Source: Taklimakanibacter deserti
Lineage (GTDB): Bacteria; Pseudomonadota; Alphaproteobacteria; Rhizobiales; Aestuariivirgaceae
Direction of reading: 5' to 3'
NCBI GenBank assembly: GCA_003574785.1
Contig: QORU01000004.1
Location: 310,001 to 374,000 of the forward strand
Length of the DNA stretch: 64,000 nucleotides
Both the position numbers and the translations under genes were made by a program. Within the stretch, counting starts at the first letter, position 1, and each line of letters begins with the position of its first letter. Of this stretch, positions 17,417-27,287 are shown one piece after another. Below the pieces are notes generated by a model. That model made no database searches. It had not been told where the DNA came from and saw nothing but the letters and a program-made list of their open reading frames with translations.

Positions 17417-18537
17417 TCGCGAGGCTCTTAGGCAAGGACCGTGGCGTGCTGATCACGCTGGCAGTGATCCTCCTCATCGCCATCCTCGTTCCGGCCCTTC
17501 ATCTGCTGACGCCGCCTGCGAGCCCGATCCACATCCCGGCCTATGCCATGGCGCTCATCGGCAAGTATCTCTGCTATGCGATGCTCGCTTTGTCGCTCGA
17601 CCTCATCTGGGGCTATTGCGGCATATTGAGCCTCGGCCATGGCGCCTTTTTCGCCCTCGGCGGCTATGCCATGGGCATGTATCTGATGCGCCAGATCGGC
17701 AGCCGCGGCGTCTATGGCAATGCGGAGCTGCCGGATTTCATGGTCTTCCTCAACTGGACCGAGTTGCCATGGTACTGGCATGGCTTCGATGGGTTCGCCT
17801 TCACGGCCCTCATGGTGCTGCTCGTCCCGGGCCTGCTCGCCTTTCTCTTCGGCTTCTTCGCCTTCCGTTCGCGCGTGAGCGGCGTCCATCTTTCGATCAT
17901 CACCCAGGCTCTGACTTTCGCCTTGATGCTCGCTTTTTTCCGCAATGACATGGGTTTCGGCGGCAACAACGGCCTCACCGATTTCAAGGACATTCTCGGC
18001 TTCAGCCTGCAATCGAGCGGCACCCGTGCCGCCCTCTTCGCCGCCACCTGCTTGGCGCTCGGCGCAAGCCTCATGCTCAGCCTCGCCATCATCCGCTCGC
18101 GCCTGGGCGCGGTGATGACGGCGATCCGCGATGCCGAGAACCGCACCCGCTTTCTCGGTTATCGGGTCGAGTCCTTCAAGCTCTTTGCCTTCACCGTCTC
18201 GGCTTGCATCGCGGGCCTGGCGGGCGCGCTTTATGTGCCGCAGGTCGGCATCATCAACCCGGGTGAATTCGCGCCCGCCAATTCGATCGAGGCGGTGATC
18301 TGGGCGGCCGTCGGCGGCCGCGGCACATTGTTCGGCCCGATCCTCGGTGCCGTGCTCGTCAATTTCGCCAAGAGCTGGTTCACCAGTGTCCTGCCCGAGC
18401 TGTGGCTGTTCGCGCTGGGCGGCCTCTTCCTCGCGGTGACCCTTTTCCTGCCGAGAGGCCTTGCCGGCCTGTTCGATCGTAAAGCCGCCGGCGGCAAGCA
18501 GCCGGTGCCCGCCGCCCAGCCCGAAGCCGCGGAGTGA
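17413..18537 (+). CDS. urtC: Urea ABC transporter permease UrtC
   Basis: This is a LivM-type permease of 374 residues. It opens with MIARLLGKDRGVLITLAVIL and has YCGILSLGHGAFFALGGYAMG, AIRDAENRTRFLGYRVESFK and VWAAVGGRGTLFGPILGAVL-like phrases near the C-terminus. The ATG at 17413 overlaps the urtB stop; longer upstream readings of this frame lie inside urtB and are not used. It pairs with UrtB to form the channel. Confidence 0.94.
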   Translation: MIARLLGKDRGVLITLAVILLIAILVPALHLLTPPASPIHIPAYAMALIGKYLCYAMLALSLDLIWGYCGILSLGHGAFFALGGYAMGMYLMRQIGSRGVYGNAELPDFMVFLNWTELPWYWHGFDGFAFTALMVLLVPGLLAFLFGFFAFRSRVSGVHLSIITQALTFALMLAFFRNDMGFGGNNGLTDFKDILGFSLQSSGTRAALFAATCLALGASLMLSLAIIRSRLGAVMTAIRDAENRTRFLGYRVESFKLFAFTVSACIAGLAGALYVPQVGIINPGEFAPANSIEAVIWAAVGGRGTLFGPILGAVLVNFAKSWFTSVLPELWLFALGGLFLAVTLFLPRGLAGLFDRKAAGGKQPVPAAQPEAAE

Positions 18538-18540
18538 GAC

Positions 18541-19290
18541 ATGGACAAGGCCGCCAATTCCATCCTCTATCTCGACGACGTCAATGTCAGCTTCGACGGC
18601 TTCAAGGCGCTGAAAGCCCTCTCCCTCATCATCGAGCCGGGCGAGATGCGCGCCGTCATCGGACCGAACGGCGCCGGCAAGACGACGATGATGGACGTCA
18701 TCACCGGCAAAACGCGGCCCGACACGGGGGATGTTCTCTTCGCCGAGACGCGCGATCTGACCCGGCTCGACGAAGCGGCCATTGCCGAGCTCGGCATCGG
18801 CCGCAAATTCCAGAAGCCGAGCGTCTTCGAAAGGCTCACCGTGGCGGAGAACCTGGCGCTGGCGCTCGCCGGCAATCGTTACGTGCGCGAGGCGTTGTTC
18901 TGGCGAATGTCCGCAGGCGAGAGGAACCGTCTCGATGAGCTTCTCGAGATCATCCGGCTCGGCGCGCAGAAGGACATGCTGGCCGCCCGGCTCTCGCACG
19001 GCCAGAAGCAATGGCTCGAGATCGGCATGCTTCTGGCGCAGGAGCCGAAGCTGCTCCTGGTCGACGAGCCTGTCGCCGGCATGACCGACGCCGAGACCGA
19101 GACGACCGCAGCCCTCCTCAAATCCATTGCCGGCGAGCGGTCGGTCATTGTCGTCGAGCATGACATGAGCTTCGTGCGCGAGCTCGGCGTCAAGGTCACG
19201 GTCCTGCATGAGGGCACGGTCCTGGCCGAAGGCTCGCTCGATCATGTGAGCGCCGATGATCGCGTCATCGAGGTGTACCTCGGACGATGA
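18541..19290 (+). CDS. urtD: Urea ABC transporter ATP-binding protein UrtD
   Basis: This is a LivG-type ATPase of 249 residues: Walker A GPNGAGKTT near residue 41, signature SHGQKQWLEIGM (SHGQ replaces SGGQ, usual in UrtD), Walker B LLLVDEPVAGM, and switch His in VVEHDMSFV. It starts 3 bases after urtC and overlaps urtE by 4. Confidence 0.95.
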   Translation: MDKAANSILYLDDVNVSFDGFKALKALSLIIEPGEMRAVIGPNGAGKTTMMDVITGKTRPDTGDVLFAETRDLTRLDEAAIAELGIGRKFQKPSVFERLTVAENLALALAGNRYVREALFWRMSAGERNRLDELLEIIRLGAQKDMLAARLSHGQKQWLEIGMLLAQEPKLLLVDEPVAGMTDAETETTAALLKSIAGERSVIVVEHDMSFVRELGVKVTVLHEGTVLAEGSLDHVSADDRVIEVYLGR

Positions 19291-19988
19291 CAGCCCTTGC
19301 GGTCACCAATCTCGATGTGTTCTACGGCGCCGCCCAGGCGCTGCGCGGCGTATCGCTTAGCGTCGAGACGGGAAAGGTCTGCTGTCTCCTCGGCCGCAAT
19401 GGTGTCGGCAAGACGACGCTTCTGCGCACCATCATCGGTCAGCTCAAGCCGAGGCGCGGCCAGGTCATGCTGGAAGGCCGTGACATCACGGGCCTCAAGC
19501 CCTTCGAACGTGCCAAGAGCGGCATCGCCTATGTGCCGCAGGGCCGCGAGATTTTCCCCTTGCTGACCGTGAAGGAGAATCTCGAAACCGGTTTCGCCCA
19601 TTTGCCGGGAACTCAGCGCAATCTCCCGCCCGAGATCTTCGAGCTGTTTCCGGTCCTCGCCACCATGCTGGGCCGGCGCGGCGGCGACCTTTCCGGCGGC
19701 CAGCAGCAGCAATTGGCGATTGCCCGCGCCCTGGTGATGCGGCCCAAGGTCATCGTGCTCGACGAGCCGACGGAAGGGATACAGCCTTCCATCATCAAGG
19801 ATATCGGGCGCACCATCCGCTTTCTGCGCGAGCGCGGACAAATGGGCATCCTCCTGGTCGAGCAATATTTCGATTTCGCCCATGAGCTCGCCGACACGAT
19901 CGCCGTCATGACCCGAGGCGAGATCGTCGTCTCCGGCGCCGCGGCCGATCTCGAGGCCGCGGCGATCACGCGTCATCTCACGATCTGA
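19287..19988 (+). CDS. urtE: Urea ABC transporter ATP-binding protein UrtE
   Basis: This is a LivF-type ATPase of 233 residues with Walker A GRNGVGKTTLLR, signature LSGGQQQQLAIARAL, Walker B VIVLDEPTEGIQPSIIKDIG and LLVEQYFDFA. The phrases LDEPTEGIQPSII and EQYFDFA are diagnostic of UrtE. It ends the urt operon; no urease gene follows. Confidence 0.95.
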   Translation: MTALAVTNLDVFYGAAQALRGVSLSVETGKVCCLLGRNGVGKTTLLRTIIGQLKPRRGQVMLEGRDITGLKPFERAKSGIAYVPQGREIFPLLTVKENLETGFAHLPGTQRNLPPEIFELFPVLATMLGRRGGDLSGGQQQQLAIARALVMRPKVIVLDEPTEGIQPSIIKDIGRTIRFLRERGQMGILLVEQYFDFAHELADTIAVMTRGEIVVSGAAADLEAAAITRHLTI

Positions 19989-19998
19989 CAGCGCAGGC

Positions 19999-21261
19999 TC
20001 AGCCGCTGCTCTCCTCCAGCGCTGTCCCATCGGCAGCTCCCGTCGCCTCGCTGCCCAGGCGCAGCCGGTGGCCATCGAGGTCCTCGACATTCATCTCGCG
20101 CAGACCCCAGGGGAAATTGGTGGGCGCCTGGCGGATGATCGCGCCACTCTTCTTATAATCGTCGTGTAGCGCATCGACGTCATTGATGAAGATCGAGATC
20201 CATGTGCCGGAAGCGCCTTGCGCGCCTTCGCAAAGGAAAATCCGGACCGAGTCGCGGAAGACGCAGCCGAAAGTGGGTGGCGTGCCCCAGTCCCATTCCT
20301 TGTGGAAACCGAGCTTGTCCACATAATAGGCGATAGCGGCGGGGACATTCTTCACATTGAGGATCGGCACGGCGGAGTCGAAACGGTTCTCGCTCTGCTC
20401 GGTCGGATGAGCACCGGCCTTCACCAGATAGTCTGCGATCCGCCTGTCCGTCTTCGCCGAGGCGTGATTGAGCGGCGTCCTGCCGCGGTCATCCTTGGCG
20501 TGGGGATCGGCCCCGAGCTCGAGAAGCAGGTCCACCATCTCCGGCCGGTTCTTGCACACGGCGAAATGCAAGGGCATGCGGCGATTCTCGAAACGGCTCA
20601 TCTGTTGGCCGAGCACTCTTCTGTCCTTCGCGACAAGGCTGCGCAGCAGATCGGCGCGGTCGAGCGCGATCGCGGCAAAAATCGTCGGCCTGGCGCCATG
20701 CGCCAGCAGATAGTCGGCAACGTCCCGATTGATCCTCTGAAAACTCGTCGCCCAGCCGATCACATTCATTTCGTGATCGTCGCCCTCGCCGTCGACATCG
20801 CCGCCCACGGCGATGAGGCGCTTCACGACATCGAGATGTCCCCCGCTCGCCGCCCAATGCAACGCATAGGCCTTGTCGAACTTATCGCGCCGGTTCACGT
20901 CGAAGCCGAGCCTGAGCAGCAGATTCACGCAATCGAGATGGCCGCCCTGCGCGGCAAGATGCAGAAGCGGCATGCTCCATTGCCCGCCGGTGATCGCGAT
21001 CTTGGCCGGATGCTCGGCGAGCAGGCGCTCGAGCTCGCTTGCTTTGCCATTCACCGTCGCAGCGATGATCTGGCCGTCGATGCTCACCTTGTCGACATGC
21101 GCCTTGAGCGCGCGCCAGCTCGCAAAGCCATAGTCACGCGCAAGGGCGAGCTGGGCTTCATGCAGCTTGGCGTCCGGATTGCCGGCGCGCAATGCCTTGA
21201 GCCGCTGCTTGGCGGTCTTCTTCAGCCAATCGAGATCGGGTTGTGCGGGAAGCGTCGTCAT
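19999..21261 (-). CDS. Ankyrin-repeat protein fused to a C-terminal VOC (glyoxalase/bleomycin-resistance) domain
   Basis: This is 420 residues in three parts. Residues 1-55 resemble the helical leader seen before bacterial ankyrin arrays (LKKTAKQRLKAL, ARDYGFASWRALKAHV). Residues 60-300 hold about six ankyrin repeats, such as MPLLHLAAQGGHLDCVNLLL and RTPLNHASAKTDRRIADYL. Residues 315-405 form a VOC domain (PILNVKNVPAAIAYYVDKLG, NVEDLDGHRLRLG). The ATG at 21261 has AAGGTG upstream. It converges with urtE and stands alone. Function unknown; both domains are cytoplasmic. Confidence 0.85.
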   Translation of the reverse strand: MTTLPAQPDLDWLKKTAKQRLKALRAGNPDAKLHEAQLALARDYGFASWRALKAHVDKVSIDGQIIAATVNGKASELERLLAEHPAKIAITGGQWSMPLLHLAAQGGHLDCVNLLLRLGFDVNRRDKFDKAYALHWAASGGHLDVVKRLIAVGGDVDGEGDDHEMNVIGWATSFQRINRDVADYLLAHGARPTIFAAIALDRADLLRSLVAKDRRVLGQQMSRFENRRMPLHFAVCKNRPEMVDLLLELGADPHAKDDRGRTPLNHASAKTDRRIADYLVKAGAHPTEQSENRFDSAVPILNVKNVPAAIAYYVDKLGFHKEWDWGTPPTFGCVFRDSVRIFLCEGAQGASGTWISIFINDVDALHDDYKKSGAIIRQAPTNFPWGLREMNVEDLDGHRLRLGSEATGAADGTALEESSG

Positions 21262-21530
21262 TGAACACCTTCTTTCATGAGGCCCGCTGTCCGCGGCTCG
21301 GGCCGGAAAGAAGATGTGGATCACATCGAAGATGGAGGCGGGTTCAACCCTTCACGCGGACCGTCGGTCGCCTGCACGACCGTGCCCAGACTAAAGGCAA
21401 GCAATAGCGAAAGTCAAACAGGACCTTCCCGCGTTCGCTATTCGCACGTGCTGCGGACAATCTGTTCATATGCTAAGGAAATGGCGGGGTGCCCGTGAAT
21501 CGTAGAAAAGAGATAGGGGAGAGGAACATC

Positions 21531-22652
21531 ATGCAGCGCATCAAATTCATCGACAGAATGGCTTCAGGAAAGCTCAGTCGCCGTGCCATGTTGCGTGGGG
21601 CCAGCGCCTTCGGCGTCGGCCTTGTCGTGCTGCCGCGCTTGCCGCAGGCCGCCGAAGTGCTCACTTGCCTCGAATGGGCGGGCTACGACGCGCCCGGTTA
21701 TTTCACGAGCTATGTCGGCAAGCATGGCGGCGCGCCGAATTTCTCGATCTTCTCGGGCGAGGAGGATGCGCTCGCCAAGGTGCTGGCCGGCTTCAAGGCG
21801 GATGTGATGCATCCGTGCAATTATTCGGTGAACCGCTTCGTCGATGCCAAGGTCGCGAGCGAGATCGACACCGCGAAGCTCTCGAACTGGAAAGACGTCT
21901 TTCCCGCTCTGCAGACGGCGAGCGGCGTGGTCATGGGCGGCAAGGTCGTCATGGCGCCTGCCGACTGGGGCAATTCCAGCATTGCCTACCGCACCGACCT
22001 CGTCGATGCCGATTTCGCGAAGAACGAAAGCTGGAGCATTTTCTACGACGACAAATACGCCGGCAAGGTATCCATGACCGACAACGAGGTCGCGATCGCC
22101 ATCGGCATGATGACGACCGGCGCCAAATATGAAGACGCAGCCCAGGTGACCGGCGAGACACTCCTCGCGGCGGCGAAGAATTGGGGCGTCAAGGCGGTGA
22201 AGAACAGCCGCTTCCTGTGGAACGATCCTTCCGAATTGCAACAGGCCTTGGCCTCGGGCGAGGTCGTCGCCGCCTATGCCTGGAACGACGTCTACAGGAA
22301 CGTCAAGCGCGAAGGTGTTCCCATTGCCTATGCCAAGCCCAAGGAAGGCTATTTCACCTGGTTCTGCGGCTTGACGCTGCTCAACACCGGCAAGGCCGAT
22401 CCGGCCCTTGCCTATGATTTCATCGATGCCTGGCTTTCGCCCGAAACCGGCAAGCTCTTGATCGACGAGTCGGGCTATGGCCATGCCAACATCAAATCCT
22501 TCGCGCTCGCCGACAAGCAGGCCGTCGCCGATATGGGGATCACCGATCCGGCCGAGCATATGAAGAACGGCACGCTCTTCATCCAGGTCAGCGATGCCGT
22601 GCAGAGCGAATGGAACAAGGCCTGGGGAGACGTCAAAGCGCTCAAGCAATAG
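21531..22652 (+). CDS. Extracellular solute-binding protein, spermidine/putrescine (PotD/PotF) type
   Basis: This is a 373-residue periplasmic binding protein with a twin-arginine signal (SRRAMLRGASAFG, ending about residue 40 at PQAAE). The mature part has the polyamine-binding layout LEWAGYDAPGYFTSYVGKHG, FKADVMHPCNYSV, WGNSSIAYRTD and VPIAYAKPKEGYFTWFCGL. The ATG at 21531 follows GGGGAGAGG. It is first of four genes. The true ligand could be another cation or amino-acid derivative. Confidence 0.88.
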   Translation: MQRIKFIDRMASGKLSRRAMLRGASAFGVGLVVLPRLPQAAEVLTCLEWAGYDAPGYFTSYVGKHGGAPNFSIFSGEEDALAKVLAGFKADVMHPCNYSVNRFVDAKVASEIDTAKLSNWKDVFPALQTASGVVMGGKVVMAPADWGNSSIAYRTDLVDADFAKNESWSIFYDDKYAGKVSMTDNEVAIAIGMMTTGAKYEDAAQVTGETLLAAAKNWGVKAVKNSRFLWNDPSELQQALASGEVVAAYAWNDVYRNVKREGVPIAYAKPKEGYFTWFCGLTLLNTGKADPALAYDFIDAWLSPETGKLLIDESGYGHANIKSFALADKQAVADMGITDPAEHMKNGTLFIQVSDAVQSEWNKAWGDVKALKQ

Positions 22653-23587
22653 AGCCCGCTTTGCCTCGCCTTCCTTCAACGGCGCCGCCCTGGCTCATCG
22701 GCTATGGCCTCCTGTCGCCCGCGATCGCCATCATGACCGTCATGATGGCGGCACCGCTTCTCGCCATGGTGGTCTTGAGCTTCTGGACCCAGACCGGCTT
22801 CGACATCGACCGCAGCTTCACGCTGGCGAACTACTGGACCCTGGTCGAACCCGCCTCGGAGCCCACTGTCTGGATGGGCGTACCCTTCCCGTTGGAATAT
22901 CCGGTTCCCGCCATCCTGCTGCTCAAATCCATCGTCATGTCGCTCATCATCACCATCGCCGTCATCGCGATGGCCTATCCGATGGCTTATTTCCTGGCCT
23001 TCCGCGTCACGCGCAGCAAGGCCTTGTGGCTCGTGCTCCTGACCATTCCCTTCTGGACGAGCTATCTCCTGCGGGTCTTCGCCTGGAAGATCGTGCTGGG
23101 CTTCAACGGCGCCATCAATTCGGGGCTGAAATCACTCGGCCTCATCGCCGAGCCCCTGTCCTTTCTCCTCTATAATCCGCTGGCGGTGATGATCACGCTT
23201 GTCCATGCCTGGGTCGCCTTCGCCGTCCTGCCGATTTACGTCTCGCTCGAGAAGATCGATCGTTCCCTGCTCGAGGCGGCGACCGATCTGGGCGACAGCC
23301 GGTGGCGGCGCTTCATGCGGGTCACGCTGCCGCTCTCGGCCCCTGGCGCTATTGGTGCCGCCCTTCTCGTCTTCATCCCTACTGTCGCCGACTATGTGAC
23401 GCCGACTCTCGTCGGCGGCCCCGGCGGCACGATGATCGGAAACCTCATCCAGGAGCTGTTCCTCAAGCAGAACAACGCGCCTCTGGGCGCCGCCGTCGCT
23501 TTATGCATGATGCTGACGGTCGGCGCGGCCGTGGCGCTTTTCCTGTGGCTCATAGGCTTCCGCCGGCTCAGATCGCGGACCGGGTGA
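22610..23587 (+). CDS. ABC transporter permease, PotB/PotH type
   Basis: This is a 325-residue permease of the polyamine family with about six membrane segments and an EAA loop (LLEAATDLGDSRWRRFMRVTLPLS), followed by VPTVADYVTPTLVGGPGG-like residues (FIPTVADYVTP). The start is uncertain: the ATG at 22610 overlaps the binding-protein gene by 43 bases, while a TTG at 22661 lies just after that gene's stop. Neither has a strong ribosome-binding site. Confidence 0.9.
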   Translation: MEQGLGRRQSAQAIEPALPRLPSTAPPWLIGYGLLSPAIAIMTVMMAAPLLAMVVLSFWTQTGFDIDRSFTLANYWTLVEPASEPTVWMGVPFPLEYPVPAILLLKSIVMSLIITIAVIAMAYPMAYFLAFRVTRSKALWLVLLTIPFWTSYLLRVFAWKIVLGFNGAINSGLKSLGLIAEPLSFLLYNPLAVMITLVHAWVAFAVLPIYVSLEKIDRSLLEAATDLGDSRWRRFMRVTLPLSAPGAIGAALLVFIPTVADYVTPTLVGGPGGTMIGNLIQELFLKQNNAPLGAAVALCMMLTVGAAVALFLWLIGFRRLRSRTG

Positions 23588-23591
23588 CTGC

Positions 23592-24395
23592 ATGAGATCC
23601 CGATCCCGCCTTCTCTTCTTCTATGCCGCTCTCTTCCTGCTGTTCCTCTATGGCCCGATATTGCTGGCGCCGTTATTCTCCTTCAATGACAGCACCTTCG
23701 CCACCTTCCCGCTCAAGGGCCTGACCTTCCGCCACTATGCCGAGATGGCCCGGAATACCGGCCTCCTCCAGGCCCTGCGCAACAGCCTGATCGTCGCCAC
23801 GGCAACGGCGGTCATCGCCACCGCCGTCAGCCTGCCTGCCGCCATCGCCCTGACGCGTTACAAGCTCCCCGGCGCCGGCGCCATCCTCACCGCCATGTCG
23901 GCGCCGCTCATCATTCCCTCGATCGTCTTCGGCGTGGCGCTTCTCATCATCATCCTGCGCTTCCTCGACCTGGAGCTCAGTTTGTGGACCATCGCCGCGA
24001 GCCATGTCTTCATCTGCATTCCCTTTGCCATGACGGTGCTGATGTCGAGGCTCGAGGGTTTTGACAAAAGCCTCGAGGAGGCATCCCGCGATCTCGGCGA
24101 AGATGCCTGGATGACGTTTTTGCGCGTGACGCTGCCGCTGGCCAAGTCCGGCATCGTTTCGAGCCTGCTGCTCTGCTTCGTCACCTCTTTCGATGAGTTC
24201 GTGCTCGCCTTCTTCCTGTCCGGTACCGAGCCGACTTTGCCGGTCTATCTGTTCGGCCAATTGCGCTTTCCCAACAAGCTCCCCGGCATGCTGGCGCTCG
24301 GATCCACTATCCTCTTCTTCTCGGGCCTCATCGTGATACTGGCCGAGATCCTGCGCCGCCGCGGCGTCCAGTCCAATTCCCCGGGAGACATCTGA
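23592..24395 (+). CDS. ABC transporter permease, PotC/PotI type
   Basis: This is a 267-residue permease with six predicted membrane segments, [19 protein letters not shown] after the first, and the EAA loop [20 protein letters not shown]. It starts 4 bases after the partner permease and ends one base before the ATPase gene. It forms the heterodimeric channel with the preceding protein. Confidence 0.92.
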   Translation: MRSRSRLLFFYAALFLLFLYGPILLAPLFSFNDSTFATFPLKGLTFRHYAEMARNTGLLQALRNSLIVATATAVIATAVSLPAAIALTRYKLPGAGAILTAMSAPLIIPSIVFGVALLIIILRFLDLELSLWTIAASHVFICIPFAMTVLMSRLEGFDKSLEEASRDLGEDAWMTFLRVTLPLAKSGIVSSLLLCFVTSFDEFVLAFFLSGTEPTLPVYLFGQLRFPNKLPGMLALGSTILFFSGLIVILAEILRRRGVQSNSPGDI

Positions 24396-24396
24396 C

Positions 24397-25488
24397 ATGG
24401 CTGAGAGTGGCGGCGATGTGATCGATATCCGTGGCGTCTCCAAGCATTTCGGCACGGTGGCGGCCGTCGACGGCGTCTCCTTCTCGATCAAGCGCGGTGA
24501 GTTCTTCTCTCTCCTCGGCCCATCGGGCTGCGGCAAGACCACTCTCCTGCGCATGCTGGCGGGCTTCGAGCATCCGACCCTAGGCGAGATCCTCATCGAC
24601 AGCCTGCCGATGACCCATGTGCCGGCTAACAAGCGCCCCACCAACATGGTGTTCCAGAGCTACGCCATCTTTCCGCATCTGAATGTCGAGGAGAATGTCG
24701 GCTATGGCCTGAGGAACCGTAGGATGAGCAAGGACGAGATCCGCGCCAGCGTTGCCGCGGCCCTCGAACTGGTGAAGCTCGGTGGATTGGGCAAGCGCGG
24801 CGCGCATCAGCTTTCCGGCGGCCAGCGCCAGCGCGTGGCGCTCGCCCGCGCCTTGGTCTGCCGGCCCAAGGTGCTGCTGCTCGATGAACCCTTGGGCGCC
24901 CTCGACAAGAAGCTGCGCGAGGAGATGCAGCTCGAACTGCGCCAGTTGCAGCGCAATGTCGGCATCACTTTCGTATTCGTGACGCATGACCAGGAGGAGG
25001 CGCTGACGCTGTCGGACCGCATCGCCGTCATGTCGTCCGGCAAGGTATTGCAGATCGCACGCTCGAACGATCTTTATGAGAACCCGAATTGCCGCGAGGT
25101 GGCCGAGTTCATCGGCAACATGAACCTGTTCGAAGGCAAGGTCGCTTCCTTCTCGCAAGGCAAGGCCGCGATCGACACGACCGCCGGCCGGTTCGTGGCC
25201 CCGACGGCGCAGCCGCTCACGACGGGCGTGCCGGTCTATCTCGCCGTGCGCCCTGAGAAGCTGATGCTCTCGGTCGAAAAGCCGGCAGCGGATGTCAATG
25301 CGGTCAAAGGCCGGATCATGGCCGAGACCTATCTCGGCGCTCGCCGCCAGTTTCTCGTGAAGCTCGACAGCCAGGCGAAACCGGTCACAGTTTCGCAGCA
25401 GATCTCGGGAGCTGAATCGCATGTCCCGGCGAGCGGCGAAGTCTGGGTTGCCTGGTCTCCGCCGCTCGGCCGGCTTCTGACGGAATAG
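24397..25488 (+). CDS. ABC transporter ATP-binding protein, PotA/PotG type
   Basis: This is a 363-residue ATPase: Walker [21 protein letters not shown], signature [15 protein letters not shown], Walker [20 protein letters not shown], switch [15 protein letters not shown], and a C-terminal TOBE domain (about 265-360) typical of polyamine importers. It converges on choX with one base between the stops. Confidence 0.93.
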   Translation: MAESGGDVIDIRGVSKHFGTVAAVDGVSFSIKRGEFFSLLGPSGCGKTTLLRMLAGFEHPTLGEILIDSLPMTHVPANKRPTNMVFQSYAIFPHLNVEENVGYGLRNRRMSKDEIRASVAAALELVKLGGLGKRGAHQLSGGQRQRVALARALVCRPKVLLLDEPLGALDKKLREEMQLELRQLQRNVGITFVFVTHDQEEALTLSDRIAVMSSGKVLQIARSNDLYENPNCREVAEFIGNMNLFEGKVASFSQGKAAIDTTAGRFVAPTAQPLTTGVPVYLAVRPEKLMLSVEKPAADVNAVKGRIMAETYLGARRQFLVKLDSQAKPVTVSQQISGAESHVPASGEVWVAWSPPLGRLLTE

Positions 25489-25489
25489 C

Positions 25490-26428
25490 TTAGAGGCCGA
25501 GCTTCGTTTTGACCGCCGCTGCGGCGTCACCGCCATCGAAAGTCGTAACCCCGGCAAGCCAGGGCGTGACGGCATCGGGATGCTTCTTCAGCCACTCGCT
25601 CGCCGCCGCCTTGGGATCCTTGCCTTCATCGAGGATGGCGCCCATCATCTCGTTCTCCATATCGAGCGTGAAGCGCAGATTGGCGGCGAGCTTCGCCGCA
25701 TTGGGACATTCCGTCCCATAGCCGCTGCGGATATTGGTGAGCACCTCGGCGCCGCCGTAATTGGGACCGAAATAGGCGTCACCGCCCGAGAGATAGTCGA
25801 TCTTGAAGCGGGTGTTCATCGGATGCGGCGCCCAGCCCAGGAACACGATCCACTTCTCCGCTTTGACCGCGCGCTCCACCTCGGCCAGCATCCCCTGCTC
25901 GGACGATTCGACCACCTCCCAACCCTTCAGGCCGAAATCGCCTTTGCCGATCATGTCGAGGATCATCCGGTTGCCGTTGTTGCCGGGCTCGATGCCATAG
26001 ATCTTCTTCTCGAAGCGGTCGGGGAATTTCTGCAGATCGGCGAAATCCTTGACCCCGGCATCGGCGACATATTTCGGCACCGCGAAAGTATATTTGGCGC
26101 CGGTCAGATTGGTCGCCACGACCTCGATCGACTTGTCGTCGAGATAGGGCTTGCGGTCGGCTTCCATGCTGGGCTGCCAGTCGCCCAGATAGACATCGAC
26201 ATCCTTGTTCTTCATGCTCGCATAGGTGACCGGGATCGACAGCACCTGCGTCTCCGGACTGTAGCCCAGCGCTTCCAGGATGACCGAGGCGGTGGCGGTG
26301 GTCGCGGTGATGTCGGTCCAGCCGACATCGGAGAAGCGCACCTTCTTGCAGGTTTCGCTCTCGGCGGCCAGCGCATGGCTGGCGCAGAGGAGGCTCAATC
26401 CGGCGCAGGCAAATAGAAGTCTCTGCAT
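25490..26428 (-). CDS. choX: Choline ABC transporter substrate-binding protein ChoX (orphan)
   Basis: This is a 312-residue periplasmic protein with a Sec signal peptide (residues 1-21, ending SHALA). It matches remembered rhizobial ChoX phrases: CKKVRFSDVGWTDITATTAT, VDVYLGDWQPSMEAD, KIYGIEPGNNGNRMI, VESSEQGMLAEVERA and FFGPNYGG-like YFGPNYGGAEVLTN. ChoX binds choline with high affinity for the ChoWV permease/ATPase. No choW or choV is in the window. It is the last gene of a seven-gene minus-strand run from acxA. Confidence 0.88.
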   Translation of the reverse strand: MQRLLFACAGLSLLCASHALAAESETCKKVRFSDVGWTDITATTATASVILEALGYSPETQVLSIPVTYASMKNKDVDVYLGDWQPSMEADRKPYLDDKSIEVVATNLTGAKYTFAVPKYVADAGVKDFADLQKFPDRFEKKIYGIEPGNNGNRMILDMIGKGDFGLKGWEVVESSEQGMLAEVERAVKAEKWIVFLGWAPHPMNTRFKIDYLSGGDAYFGPNYGGAEVLTNIRSGYGTECPNAAKLAANLRFTLDMENEMMGAILDEGKDPKAAASEWLKKHPDAVTPWLAGVTTFDGGDAAAAVKTKLGL

Positions 26429-26452
26429 GTTTCTCTCCCTAGTTGTTGTTTG

Positions 26453-27280
26453 CTACCAGAGTGCACCCCCGGTGATCTGGATATTCTCCGCGGTAATGCC
26501 GCGCGCTGCATCGCTGCACAGGAAGGCGGCCAGCGCCGCGATCTCCTGCGGCTGGATGATCCGCTGCTGCGGATTCTGTTGGGCGATATCGGCCATTGCC
26601 TCTTCCAGCGTCCGTCCCTTGCCCTCGCGCGCGACGACCTGGGCCACATTGCGGCGCATGAGCTCGGTCTCGACCCAGGTCGGGCTGATCATCACGCAAG
26701 CGACGCCATGCGGCGCCCCTTCCAGCGCCACGCAGCGCGTGAGGCCGAGCAGGCCGGACTTGGAGGCGCAATAAGCCGGATTGTCCTTCCAGCCGACCGT
26801 TGCCGCGGTCGAGCCGATGTTGATGATGCGGCCCCAATGGCGCCCGATCATGCCCGGCAGGAGCTTGCGCGTCATGCGGAAGGCGCCATTGAGATTGGTG
26901 TCGATGATCTTGAGCCACAGCTCGTCCGAATGGCCCGAGACCGGCTGCTCGGCAGTCGTGCCCGCGGCATTCACCAGTATGTCCGCTGGCCCGCAGGCTT
27001 TGTCGGCGGCGGCGATGAACTCATCGATCACCTTAAGGTCACGCACATCGAGATGACCGGCGAAGACCTTGGCGCCAAAATCCTGCAGCGTCTCGCGGAC
27101 CGCGGTGATCTCTTGCGGATCCGGATAGGCCGCGGCATCGCCCCGCCGCCCGCTCGCTTCACTGACATAGGAGCCGACGGCGACATGGGCCCCGGCCTCC
27201 GCCAAAGCCTTGGCGATTTCGAGCCCCTGTCCCGTCAGCCCGCCGGTGATGACGGCGCTGCGCCCCTGCAGCGGCTTCAT
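26453..27280 (-). CDS. SDR family oxidoreductase
   Basis: This is a classical SDR of 275 residues: TGGLTGQG cofactor loop near residue 12, NAAGTTAE, catalytic INIGSTAA and YCASK, and the tail ENIQITGGALW. An insertion near residues 40-60 (SEASGRRGDAAAYPDP) lengthens the region after strand 2, which usually decides cofactor preference. It sits between a binding-protein gene and choX, 7 and 24 bases apart. It may oxidise an alcohol freed by the sulfatase in this cluster; that is inference. Confidence 0.87.
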   Translation of the reverse strand: MKPLQGRSAVITGGLTGQGLEIAKALAEAGAHVAVGSYVSEASGRRGDAAAYPDPQEITAVRETLQDFGAKVFAGHLDVRDLKVIDEFIAAADKACGPADILVNAAGTTAEQPVSGHSDELWLKIIDTNLNGAFRMTRKLLPGMIGRHWGRIINIGSTAATVGWKDNPAYCASKSGLLGLTRCVALEGAPHGVACVMISPTWVETELMRRNVAQVVAREGKGRTLEEAMADIAQQNPQQRIIQPQEIAALAAFLCSDAARGITAENIQITGGALW

Positions 27281-27287
27281 GCCGTCC

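Noticed and set aside
17428..19245. 605-codon minus-strand frame across urtC and urtD
   Set aside because: It spans two well-supported genes on the other strand and has no protein-like motifs.
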